Part shown: positions 1-5,701 of the stretch, in pieces
How positions within the stretch are numbered: position 1 is the stretch's first letter
Layout of the letters: each line of letters begins with the position of its first letter
Source of the DNA: Pseudomonadota bacterium
GTDB lineage: Bacteria; Pseudomonadota; Gammaproteobacteria; Burkholderiales; Thiobacillaceae
DNA length: 10,570 nucleotides
Assembly (NCBI GenBank): GCA_021791235.1
Contig: JAJYXA010000353.1
Location: 1 to 10,570, forward strand
Direction of reading: 5' to 3'
Notes under the pieces: model-generated
Databases searched by the model: none
Seen by the model: only the letters and a program-made list of their open reading frames with translations
Told to the model about the DNA's origin: nothing
Translations under genes and position numbers: made by a program

Positions 1-920
1 GAGATCAGGGTGGCATACATCAGGCTGTACGGGTCGTCGGGCGAGCTGCCGATGGCGCGCACGACTTCCGGGCCCTTGTCGCTGAGTTGCGGAAAATAGT
101 TACGCCCGCTCAGCACATCGCCTTTCTGCCGTTCCCAGGTGCTCATGAACAGCTTTTGGAAATCGGCCACCACCGGCCCTTCGATGCGCAGATGGGTATC
201 GCGCCAGGTCGGGCCGTCCTGCGTGTGCCGTTTGCTGCGTGAAAACGGACTGCTGAACGAACCGGAGGAATACACGCTGCTGATATTGATGCCGCCGACG
301 TAGGCGATCTTGCCGTCCACCACCAGCAGCTTGCGGTGATCGCGTTCGTTGAGCGCCCAGTCCTTGCGTGCCTTGCGTGGATCGACCGGGTTGTATTCCA
401 GCACATGGGCGCCGGCATCCACCAGCGGCTGGAAGAATTCCCTGGGCGTGGACAGCGACCCCACGCTGTCATAGATCAGATTGACCTGCACCCCGGTGCG
501 TTGCTTGACCAGCAGCGCATCGGCGAGGCTCTGGCCGATCTCATCCGGCTCCAGGATGTAGGTTTCCAGATTGATGTTGTCCCTGGCCGCATTGATCGCT
601 GCAAACATCGAGGCATAGGTGGCCGGCCCATCCAGAAGCAGTTCAACCTTGTTGCCCACCACCAGCGGGCTGCCGCCCATTTCCTGCACCAGCGCCAGAT
701 GGCGTTCAAAGATACGGGTGTCATCGGCTCCGAGCTTGAGCCGGGCCAGGATGGCCTTGCTCTGCTGGCTGGATAAAGGGCCGTATGCACCTTCCATCCG
801 AATCGGGTGGGACGGATGCATGGCGAGGTCGGGATTGATCCTCGGAAGCGAGCCACAGCCTGCAAGCAGAAGGGGCGCGATGGCAGCCAGGAGCAGGCCG
901 CGTCGCATCAACGCCCGCAT
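1..920 (-). CDS. Phospholipase D-like (cardiolipin synthase-type) lipoprotein, C-terminus cut by window edge
   Basis: The frame stays open to base 1, so 306 codons are visible and the C-terminal half is missing. The N-terminus is a lipoprotein signal: basic MRALMRR, a hydrophobic stretch and lipobox LLAGC with Cys22; Gly follows, so outer-membrane sorting is expected. Residues 85-260 form the first PLD domain. The catalytic HxKxxxxD motif is visible as HRKLLVVD (His195, Lys197, Asp202), followed by GKIAYVGGINIS, as in ClsC/YmdC-type cardiolipin synthases. Family members use two HKD motifs to transfer or hydrolyse phosphatidyl groups; the second would lie beyond base 1. The start could also be the ATG at 908; neither has a good Shine-Dalgarno. 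It lies 110 bp downstream of a Crp/Fnr regulator on the same strand. The PLD superfamily is certain; the exact substrate is not. Confidence 0.9.
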   Translation of the reverse strand, partial: MRALMRRGLLLAAIAPLLLAGCGSLPRINPDLAMHPSHPIRMEGAYGPLSSQQSKAILARLKLGADDTRIFERHLALVQEMGGSPLVVGNKVELLLDGPATYASMFAAINAARDNINLETYILEPDEIGQSLADALLVKQRTGVQVNLIYDSVGSLSTPREFFQPLVDAGAHVLEYNPVDPRKARKDWALNERDHRKLLVVDGKIAYVGGINISSVYSSGSFSSPFSRSKRHTQDGPTWRDTHLRIEGPVVADFQKLFMSTWERQKGDVLSGRNYFPQLSDKGPEVVRAIGSSPDDPYSLMYATLI

Positions 921-1030
921 GCGCTGACCGCAACCCTGCTGCAGCGTGGTCACAGGATGGCATCTATCCAAGTCTTTCCCCGTTGTTCTGCGTTCGGTAA
1001 TGATAGCCAGGGTCGTCTGTGCTGTTCAGT

Positions 1031-1783
1031 CTAGCTGCCGGATCGGCCAAGGACGTGGAAAGGGTCGCCGCGGGGGATGTCCGCAAGCAGGCGGTCGTAT
1101 TCGTTTTTCACCACCGCGTAGCATTCGCATACCGTTTTTTCCAGTCCCGGTCGGTCGAGCACCTCGATGCGTCCCCGGCTGTAGCGGATCAGTCCGGCGC
1201 GCTGCAATTTCCCGGCGGCCTCGGTCACCCCTTCGCGGCGCACGCCGAGCATGTTGGCGATCAGCTCCTGTGTCATGGTCAGCGTGTCCGAGGACAGGCG
1301 GTCGAGGCTCAGCAACAGCCAGCGACACAGTTGCTGTTCGATCGAATGGTGCCGGTTGCATACCGCGGTCTGCGTCATCTGCGTGATCAGCGCCTGGGTG
1401 TAGCGCAGCAGCAGGCGCAGCACCGGCCCAGCGCGGTTGAACTCCTGTTTCAGCAGTTCCGCCTTCAGCCGATAGCCGTGGCCCGCGCTCTGCACCACGG
1501 CCCGGCTGGGGGTGGTGTCGCCGCCCATGAACAGCGAAATGCCGAGCAGTCCCTCATTGCCGACCACCGCGATCTCGGCCGAGGCACCGTCCTCCAGCAC
1601 ATACAGCAGCGACACGATGGCGGTGGTGGGGAAGTAGACGTGGTGTAGCTGGGCGCCGGACTCGTACAGGACTTCGCCGAGCGGCATCGGAATCAGTTCC
1701 AGGTGGGAAGACAGGCGCTCGAACTCGGCAGCGGGCAAGGCGGCGAGAAGATGGTTCTGCGTTGGACTGGGGGGCGTGGGCAT
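1031..1783 (-). CDS. Crp/Fnr family transcriptional regulator (paralog 1)
   Basis: Predicted 250 aa, the usual size for Crp/Fnr regulators. Residues 10-130 form a cyclic-nucleotide-type beta-barrel (HVYFP near 48-52, then GNEGLLGISLFMGG at 75-88). Residues 145-205 form the winged helix, with LTMTQELIANMLGVRREGVT at 168-187 holding the helix-turn-helix. The ATG at 1783 is chosen because TGGAG lies about 8 nt upstream and the family similarity begins there; the frame runs up to 1951 but that extension looks non-family. There is no N-terminal cysteine cluster, so it is not an Fnr-type iron-sulfur sensor. The phosphate-binding region reads SRAVV where Crp has RSAWV, so cAMP binding is doubtful. 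The effector is unknown. It follows a close paralog on the same strand and precedes a PLD lipoprotein gene. Confidence 0.93.
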   Translation of the reverse strand: MPTPPSPTQNHLLAALPAAEFERLSSHLELIPMPLGEVLYESGAQLHHVYFPTTAIVSLLYVLEDGASAEIAVVGNEGLLGISLFMGGDTTPSRAVVQSAGHGYRLKAELLKQEFNRAGPVLRLLLRYTQALITQMTQTAVCNRHHSIEQQLCRWLLLSLDRLSSDTLTMTQELIANMLGVRREGVTEAAGKLQRAGLIRYSRGRIEVLDRPGLEKTVCECYAVVKNEYDRLLADIPRGDPFHVLGRSGS

Positions 1784-1897
1784 CAGCGGGCTCCAGCGTT
1801 GCGGTCGCGGCTGCGGGATTGCACGGACGGTGCCAAATCGATCGTGTGCCGTCAGCTTATCACGGCCCCGAACCATCCTGTACGGCCACGGTACGCT

Positions 1898-1926
1898 GTT
1901 ATACATACAGGTCATGCCCTGGCGAA
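1898..1926 (-). promoter_or_regulatory. Possible sigma70-type promoter for Crp/Fnr paralog 1
   Basis: On the minus strand TATAAC (1903 to 1898) matches five of six bases of the -10 consensus. TTCGCC (1926 to 1921) sits 17 bp upstream and matches only three of six at -35. It lies in the 183-bp gap between the two regulator genes and reads toward the start at 1783, so paralog 1 may have its own promoter. Seen by eye only. Confidence 0.3.
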
Positions 1927-1966
1927 TAAAACGCGAGAGAGGCTGCACCATGTAACGGCGATCGCT

Positions 1967-2677
1967 TCACCCGGCAAGTTTGTAGCACGCGCACGCCGCG
2001 GCTTCCAGGCCGGGGCCATTGATGATTTCGATGTTCCCGCGGCTGTAGTCGATCAGCTTGCGTTGCTTCAGTGCGTGCGCGGCATTGGTGACGCCGACCC
2101 GGCGCACGCCCAGCATGTGCCCGATGAATTCCTGGGTGAGACGGAAATGGTCCGAGCCGACCCGGTCGCGCGTCATCAGCAGCCAGCGCGCGAGGCGTGC
2201 CTCGACGACGTGGAAACGGTTGCACGCGGCCGTCTGCGCGACCTGGACCATCAATTCATGCGTATAGAGAAGGCTCTCCCGCTGCAGGGACAGGCTTTGC
2301 CGGAGTTCCTTGCGAAAGGGGGCGGCCTTCATCCGCATCGCCGTGCCGCCACCCTGCACCAGGGCACGGACAGGACTCAGGGCGATACCCAGCACGAGCG
2401 AAACGCCGACCAGGCCTTCGCGGCCGACCATTCCCACCTCGAGGGCGAGCTGACGATCAGCCAGCGTAATCAGGGAGACGAGCGAATCGTTGGGGAAGTA
2501 GACGTGCCGGATTGCATCCCCGGGTTCATAGAGTATCTCGCCGAACGCCAGCGTGACCGGCTCGAGGCTCGCCAGCAGGCGTCGATATTCCGCGCGCGGA
2601 AGCGCGGCCAGCAGTCTGTTGGCGACCGGCACCCGGTCCGGTACCCGCATCAACATTAGACGCGCCCGATTTGCCAT
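1967..2677 (-). CDS. Crp/Fnr family transcriptional regulator (paralog 2)
   Basis: Predicted 236 aa from ATG 2677. It aligns along its length with the downstream regulator: NRLLAALP at 20-27, HVYFP at 58-62, GREGLVGVSL at 85-94, QTAACNRFH at 148-156, and the helix-turn-helix region FRLTQEFIGHMLGVRRVGVT at 178-197. It lacks an N-terminal cysteine cluster, and the phosphate-binding loop reads SPVRALV, so neither Fnr-like oxygen sensing nor classical cAMP binding is expected. The start is uncertain: 2704, 2656 and 2650 are also in frame and none has a clear Shine-Dalgarno. ATG 2650 gives an N-terminus most like paralog 1. The open frame reaches 2902, but its first 66 residues do not resemble the family. 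The gene is divergent from the stress-gene block starting at 3071. Confidence 0.92.
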   Translation of the reverse strand: MANRARLMLMRVPDRVPVANRLLAALPRAEYRRLLASLEPVTLAFGEILYEPGDAIRHVYFPNDSLVSLITLADRQLALEVGMVGREGLVGVSLVLGIALSPVRALVQGGGTAMRMKAAPFRKELRQSLSLQRESLLYTHELMVQVAQTAACNRFHVVEARLARWLLMTRDRVGSDHFRLTQEFIGHMLGVRRVGVTNAAHALKQRKLIDYSRGNIEIINGPGLEAAACACYKLAG

Positions 2678-2786
2678 CGCGCCGCGGGGATCCGCGGACG
2701 GCATACGAAGAAACCAGGATTCGGATCCGTTGGCGCAAAGGCCACCCTTTCCGGCCAAAGGCGATTGCAGTCGGGCGGTGGAAAAG

Positions 2787-2813
2787 AAAAAAGGTGGCGG
2801 TACGACATGCCAC
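2787..2813 (-). terminator. Terminator-like hairpin with U-tract in the leader of Crp/Fnr paralog 2
   Basis: Read on the minus strand, GTGGC (2813-2809), a 10-nt loop and GCCAC (2798-2794) are followed by C, six T, C and four T. The stem is only 5 bp but mostly GC, and the T-run is the clearest near any hairpin in the window. No leftward gene ends here, so it would act as a leader attenuator or block antisense transcription. Equally, the A-tract may simply be bent promoter DNA. Confidence 0.3.
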
Positions 2814-2839
2814 AAAGATAGGGAAAAAGACGCAGGCCG

Positions 2840-2859
2840 TCTGTTCGCCAACGAACAGA
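2840..2859. promoter_or_regulatory. Perfect inverted repeat, candidate operator
   Basis: Two perfect 8-bp arms, TCTGTTCG and CGAACAGA, are separated by CCAA. The dyad lies in the divergent region between a Crp/Fnr gene and the yqjD-like operon. A symmetric site of this size and spacing suits a dimeric regulator. It matches neither Crp (TGTGA-N6-TCACA) nor Fnr (TTGAT-N4-ATCAA) consensus, so the binding protein is unknown. Confidence 0.4.
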
Positions 2860-2944
2860 GTCTATCTGTCGCGGGGATGGGGTTGCCGAAGGCTGCGCTC
2901 ATCTCTATGTGCGACAGCGTACGGACGAAAGCAGCAAAACTATC

Positions 2945-2951
2945 CTATAAA
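2945..2951 (+). promoter_or_regulatory. Possible -10 element for the yqjD-like operon
   Basis: The sequence CTATAAA in an AT-rich patch resembles a -10 box with the C one base upstream that sigmaS promoters favour. There is no recognisable -35. E. coli yqjD and elaB are RpoS-dependent, which makes a sigmaS-type promoter plausible, but this is a weak call by eye. Confidence 0.25.
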
Positions 2952-3055
2952 GAAATTGTGGTTTTGATTCGGTTTTATCGATGGACGGGTCTGAAATCCG
3001 ACGTGACCTAGTTTGCCATCTAATCAGAATTCGCGTCTTTAGGCATCGGCATCTT

Positions 3056-3062
3056 AAGGAGG
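3056..3062 (+). promoter_or_regulatory. Strong Shine-Dalgarno deciding the start at 3071
   Basis: AAGGAGG lies 8 nt before the ATG at 3071 and only 1 nt before another ATG at 3064 in a different frame. The spacing selects 3071, whose product matches a known family, and rejects the 3064 frame. Confidence 0.85.
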
Positions 3063-3070
3063 AATGAGCA

Positions 3071-3406
3071 ATGAGCACACAAAACGTACCGGGCGAACCG
3101 GATTTCCCCGACGTGACCAAAGAACAGCTGATCGCGGATTTCAAGACCGTGGTGTCGGATGCGGAGGCCCTGATCAAGGCCACGGCCAACCAGGGCGGCG
3201 AGGCGCTGGCTTCGGTTCGCGCCAAGGCGGAAGCGTCGCTTGCCCGGGCGAAGGCGCAGATGGCTGACGCCGAGGCAGCGCTGCTCGTTCGCGCCAAGGC
3301 GGCCGCCAAAGCGACGGATGTCTATGTCCATGAGAATCCGTGGAAAGCCATCGGCATCTCTGCAGGCCTCGCGCTGCTCGTCGGTTTCATCATGGGCCGC
3401 CGCTAG
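3071..3406 (+). CDS. DUF883 family protein, YqjD/ElaB-like C-tail membrane protein
   Basis: A protein of 111 aa. Residues 15-80 are a long Ala/Lys/Glu-rich helix with coiled-coil character (repeated RAKAEA, ARAKAQ and RAKAAAK segments). Residues 82-111 are the family signature: DVYVHENPWKAIGISAG, a single transmembrane helix and the final GRR. In E. coli, YqjD and ElaB are tail-anchored inner-membrane proteins, RpoS-induced in stationary phase, and reported to bind ribosomes through the N-terminal part. The same arrangement here supports that role by homology. It is the first gene of a yqjD-yqjE-yqjK-like run, 10 nt before the next gene, and is preceded by a strong Shine-Dalgarno. Confidence 0.93.
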   Translation: MSTQNVPGEPDFPDVTKEQLIADFKTVVSDAEALIKATANQGGEALASVRAKAEASLARAKAQMADAEAALLVRAKAAAKATDVYVHENPWKAIGISAGLALLVGFIMGRR

Positions 3407-3416
3407 TTGACTGCCC

Positions 3417-3809
3417 ATGAGCGAACCATCATCGGGTGGGGGCAAGGGGCTGTTCGACTCCCTGAAAGGGCTTGCAGCCAGCCTGGTCGCCATTGCACAC
3501 ACCCGGCTCGAGCTGTTGTCGACGGATCTGGAGGAAGAGCGGGCGCGGCTGGTGTCGGTGCTGGTGATGTTGTTCGTTGCGCTGTTCTGCCTCGGCGTGG
3601 GTGTGGTGCTGCTGGCGATCCTGGTGGCAGTCGCCTTCTGGGATAGCCATCGGCTGCTTGCGCTGGCGGGGCTGACCGGGATTTTCCTGGTGGGCGGTGC
3701 GGCGGCGTTCGGGTGTGCACGACACACGCTTAAAACCAAGCCGCGGTTGTTCGCAGCGAGCCTGGCCGAGTTATCCAAGGACCGGCAGCACCTGATGGAT
3801 CGATCATGA
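3417..3809 (+). CDS. YqjE-like phage-holin-superfamily inner membrane protein (DUF1469)
   Basis: A protein of 130 aa. A Gly/Ser-rich N-terminus is followed by an amphipathic helix (GLFDSLKGLAASLVAIAHTR) and the motif RLELLSTDLEEER at 30-42. Two transmembrane helices follow, at roughly 45-72 and 77-100, then a charged tail. This matches the YqjE family, which databases call phage holin family although it is a cellular gene next to yqjD in E. coli. Molecular function is unknown. It starts 10 nt after the DUF883 stop without a clear Shine-Dalgarno, so translational coupling is likely. Its stop overlaps the next start (ATGA at 3806-3809). Confidence 0.9.
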   Translation: MSEPSSGGGKGLFDSLKGLAASLVAIAHTRLELLSTDLEEERARLVSVLVMLFVALFCLGVGVVLLAILVAVAFWDSHRLLALAGLTGIFLVGGAAAFGCARHTLKTKPRLFAASLAELSKDRQHLMDRS

Positions 3810-4084
3810 ACAGCACGTTAACCCAACTGGCCGAGCGTCGCGAACATCTGGTGGCGCAAGCTGCGGCCCAGCGAACTGCGCTGGCGCAACACGCGGCGCC
3901 TTGGCGCGCGCCCCTGGCGCTGGCGGACCGGGGCCTGGACATACTTCGCACCATCAGGCGTCACCCCGCCTGGTTGCTGGGTGCCACCCTGGTACTTGTG
4001 GCCTTGCGGCCGGGGCGTGCGGGCAAATTGACCCGGTTTGCCTGGGTCGGGTGGCAGGTCGGGCGCAGGGTGTTCAGGCGCTGA
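3806..4084 (+). CDS. YqjK-like protein
   Basis: A protein of 92 aa. The N-terminal half is a charged helix beginning LTQLAERREHLVAQAAAQR, typical of YqjK-like proteins that start with a short R/E-rich segment. Residues 52-66 (HPAWLLGATLVLVAL) are a short hydrophobic segment, and the C-terminus is very basic, ending GRRVFRR. The overlap of four bases with the YqjE-like gene and the E. coli order yqjD-yqjE-yqjK both support the call; the sequence itself is poorly conserved, as usual for the family. Function is unknown. It is the last gene of this tight operon; the next gene begins 133 bp later. Confidence 0.8.
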   Translation: MNSTLTQLAERREHLVAQAAAQRTALAQHAAPWRAPLALADRGLDILRTIRRHPAWLLGATLVLVALRPGRAGKLTRFAWVGWQVGRRVFRR

Positions 4085-4155
4085 AATCTGAAAAGCTCGA
4101 TAGTGGGTCACATCACATTCCGCTTGCGGGATTGCAACGTGTAGCAAGCAGGGTC

Positions 4156-4180
4156 TCTTGATCAAGTCTCTCAATCAAGA
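4156..4180. repeat. Inverted repeat upstream of the BON lipoprotein gene
   Basis: TCTTGAT (4156-4162) and ATCAAGA (4174-4180) are perfect 7-bp arms 11 bp apart. The left arm also forms the palindrome CTTGATCAAG (4157-4166). The TTGAT/ATCAA half-sites recall Fnr sites, but the spacing is wrong (11 instead of 4). It is a candidate operator or 5' leader hairpin for the gene at 4218. Confidence 0.35.
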
Positions 4181-4217
4181 CACATCGTAGGTTCATCATT
4201 AATCAAGGGGCATGATC

Positions 4218-4529
4218 ATGAAAAAGCATAGTCTTTTCGCCGCCGTCCTTTCCGCGTTTCTGCTGGTTTCCGTCGTGGGATGCGCATCGACGTCCAAGTC
4301 AGAGGGAACGGGTGAATATGTCGACGATGCCGTCCTGACCACCAAAGTGAAGGCAGCCATTTTCAATGAGCCTGGCCTGAAGTCGTTCGAGATCAACGTC
4401 GAGACCTACAAGGGCGTGGTTCAACTGAGCGGCTTCGTCAGTTCCCAGGCCGACATCAACAAGGCGGTCGACGTTGCGCGCAGCGTAAAAGGCGTCGTCA
4501 GCGTCAAGAACAACATGCGTGTGAAGTAA
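4218..4529 (+). CDS. BON-domain lipoprotein (OsmY-like)
   Basis: Predicted 103 aa. AAGGGG at 4205-4210 ends 7 nt before the ATG at 4218 and only 1 nt before an in-frame ATG at 4212, so 4218 is chosen. MKKHSL, a hydrophobic core and SVVGC make a lipoprotein signal with Cys22; Ala follows, so the outer membrane is expected. Residues 35-102 are one BON domain: DDAVLTTKVKAAIF, then FEINVETYKGVVQLSGFV, then ARSVKGVVSVKNNM. BON domains, as in OsmY, BamE-independent envelope proteins and DolP, are thought to bind phospholipid surfaces and are often induced by osmotic stress. OsmY has two BON domains and is soluble; this has one and is lipidated. Its neighbours are other stress-type membrane genes. 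Confidence 0.93.
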   Translation: MKKHSLFAAVLSAFLLVSVVGCASTSKSEGTGEYVDDAVLTTKVKAAIFNEPGLKSFEINVETYKGVVQLSGFVSSQADINKAVDVARSVKGVVSVKNNMRVK

Positions 4530-4540
4530 ATGCCGCGAGT

Positions 4541-4585
4541 CGTCCACAGTCTGTCACTACCCGGACTCCGGTCTGGACGCTGTGG
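4541..4585. repeat. GC-rich nested inverted repeats after the BON gene
   Basis: CGTCC (4541-4545) can pair with GGACG (4575-4579), or CCACAG (4544-4549) with CTGTGG (4580-4585), around an inner CCGG-ACT-CCGG (4562-4571 region). No T-run follows, so it is not a standard intrinsic terminator. It could slow RNA decay or act with Rho. Support is only the pairing seen by eye. Confidence 0.25.
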
Positions 4586-4659
4586 CATGGTAAACAGGGT
4601 GGCCCGCCGAATTCGGGCGTGCTGAACGATTTCCAAACCTATTAAAAAGGGAGCGCAAC

Positions 4660-4806
4660 ATGCTTGAAACCATCATTGTTGTTCTGGTGATTCTCTGGCT
4701 GCTGGGCATGGTGACGTCCTACACCATGGGCGGACTCATTCATGTTCTACTGGTCATCGCAATCATCGTGGTATTGGTTCGCGTCATTCAAGGTCGGCGT
4801 CTCTAG
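4660..4806 (+). CDS. 48-aa lmo0937-family membrane peptide
   Basis: This short reading frame encodes 48 aa beginning MLETIIVVLVILWLLGMVTS. AAGGGAG lies 6 nt before the ATG. Two hydrophobic helices (about 4-20 and 26-42) are separated by YTMGGLIH and followed by the basic end RVIQGRRL. The pattern of a first helix, a Gly-Gly-x-(I/L)-(I/V)-H turn, a second helix and a basic end is that of the lmo0937 family, which I know as small membrane proteins of unknown function that often sit beside CsbD, BON or DUF883 genes. It has its own Shine-Dalgarno and sits between the BON lipoprotein and the exported aromatic protein. Confidence 0.85.
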   Translation: MLETIIVVLVILWLLGMVTSYTMGGLIHVLLVIAIIVVLVRVIQGRRL

Positions 4807-4834
4807 TCCGCTTCGAATGTTTCCCTTGCCTTGC

Positions 4835-4875
4835 CGCCGCAGGCACAAACCGGTCTGAATGACCGTACTGCGGCG
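4835..4875. repeat. Nested inverted repeat in the leader of the gene at 4901
   Basis: CGCCGCAG (4835-4842) pairs perfectly with CTGCGGCG (4868-4875). Inside it CGGTC (4851-4855) pairs with GACCG (4861-4865) around TGAAT. The structure ends 11 nt before the Shine-Dalgarno at 4887, so in RNA it would form a branched hairpin just ahead of the ribosome site. It could be a weak terminator for the small gene upstream, or a translational control element. Confidence 0.4.
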
Positions 4876-4900
4876 CACTTCCAAACAGGAGGACAGAAAA

Positions 4901-5566
4901 ATGCGTTATCTATTTATTGTGTTGTCGATGCTGCTCGTCCCGCTGACCCCGGCCCGCGCCGACGTCAGTGTCGGCGTCGGCATCAGCGTGCCCGGCGTCA
5001 GCATCGGGATCAACCTGCCGGCGTATCCGCGGCTCGTCCGGGTGCCGGGCTATCCCGTCTACTACGACCCGCGGGTGAATGTGAATTTATTCTTTTACGA
5101 CGGTCTGTACTGGGTGTTCCATGGCGACAACTGGTATGCGAGCAGCTGGTACAACGGGCCGTGGGATGTGGTGGATCCCTATGACGTGCCGCTGTATGTG
5201 CTGCGCATTCCGGTGCGCTACTACCGCCAGCCTCCGCCCTATTTCCACGGCTGGCGTGCCGACGCGCCGCCACGCTGGGGGGATCACTGGGGCCGCGACT
5301 GGGAACAGCGTCGCAGCGGATGGGACAAATGGGACCGCCGTTCCGCCCCGCGCCCCGCACCGTTGCCGTCGTACCAGCGGAATTATTCGGGGGACCGCTA
5401 TCCACGCGAGCCGGAACGGCAACAGACGATCCGAACCGAACGTTACCGCTACCAGCCGCGTGAGCCTGTGACGCAGCAGCATTATCAAAGGCAACAGAAG
5501 CAGAATGATCCGCAAGACAGGGGCCGGGGAAACCAGCGCGATGAGCGCGGGCAGGATCGCCGGTAA
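4901..5566 (+). CDS. Exported aromatic-rich protein of unknown function (copy A)
   Basis: Predicted 221 aa; AGGAGG at 4887-4892 is 8 nt before the ATG, which decides the start over an in-frame ATG at 4859. Residues 1-20 are a Sec signal peptide ending ARA, so the mature protein is periplasmic or secreted. A short Val/Gly segment (VSVGVGISVPGVSIGINLP) leads into an unusual core of about 120 residues, rich in Tyr and Trp: GYPVYYDPR, FFYDGLYWVF, DNWYASSWYNGPWD, PVRYYRQPP, GWRADAPPRWG and HWGRDWEQRRSGWDKWDR. The tail from about 150 is basic, Gln/Arg-rich and probably disordered. The composition recalls YXWGXW-type envelope proteins, but I cannot assign a function. A second copy lies at 6055 and shares long blocks of identical DNA. 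Confidence 0.85.
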   Translation: MRYLFIVLSMLLVPLTPARADVSVGVGISVPGVSIGINLPAYPRLVRVPGYPVYYDPRVNVNLFFYDGLYWVFHGDNWYASSWYNGPWDVVDPYDVPLYVLRIPVRYYRQPPPYFHGWRADAPPRWGDHWGRDWEQRRSGWDKWDRRSAPRPAPLPSYQRNYSGDRYPREPERQQTIRTERYRYQPREPVTQQHYQRQQKQNDPQDRGRGNQRDERGQDRR

Positions 5567-5626
5567 GGGCAGATGAACGAAAGGCGGCCGCGAAGCGACC
5601 GTTGTCTGTCATACCGGGTCGTGTCA

Positions 5627-5656
5627 TTCGAGGACGGTAGCTATGCCGTCCTCGAA
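5627..5656. terminator. Strong hairpin between copy A and the 70-aa membrane gene
   Basis: TTCGAGGACGG (5627-5637) and CCGTCCTCGAA (5646-5656) are perfect 11-bp arms, extendable to 13 pairs with a GU and an AU, leaving a 4-nt loop. No T-run follows (the next bases are CGTGCCCTTAAAAAA), so intrinsic termination is not certain. It probably ends or stabilises the copy A message. Confidence 0.5.
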
Positions 5657-5701
5657 CGTGCCCTTAAAAAATAACTGGAGTTTTACTCAGGGGAGATTGA
5701 A

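Larger units (their letters stand above)
2678..3070. promoter_or_regulatory. Divergent intergenic region between Crp/Fnr gene and yqjD-like operon
   Basis: This 393-bp stretch has no credible gene. From left to right it holds two CCGCGG boxes separated by GGAT (2682-2697), an A-rich tract (2782-2792) beside a short inverted repeat, a perfect dyad at 2840-2859, and an AT-rich patch at 2939-2980. It ends with a strong Shine-Dalgarno for the rightward operon. Being the shared upstream region of a regulator and a stress-type operon, it is where operators for both would be expected. Control by the neighbouring regulators is inference. Confidence 0.6.

Noticed and set aside
143..865. Two minus-strand frames (143-472 and 476-865) that could suggest a broken gene
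   Set aside because: They are in a different frame from the PLD gene, which runs uninterrupted from 920 to base 1 with the HKD motif. No frameshift is needed.
1896..1910. CTGT-N7-ACAG resembling a LexA box
   Set aside because: The E. coli-type box needs 8 bases between CTGT and ACAG; here there are 7, and the gene downstream is not an SOS gene.
1703..2659. 318-aa open frame on the plus strand
   Set aside because: Antisense to the two Crp/Fnr genes, whose domains are clear; the antisense product is low-complexity and without motifs.
3064..3267. Alternative plus-strand start at 3064 in another frame
   Set aside because: It is 1 nt after the Shine-Dalgarno, too close for initiation, and the product matches nothing, while the 3071 frame gives a clear DUF883 protein.
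3417..3809. Prophage remnant suggested by the holin-family label
   Set aside because: The label is a database name; the gene is a cellular yqjE-type gene in its normal yqjD-yqjE-yqjK order, and no other phage gene is present.
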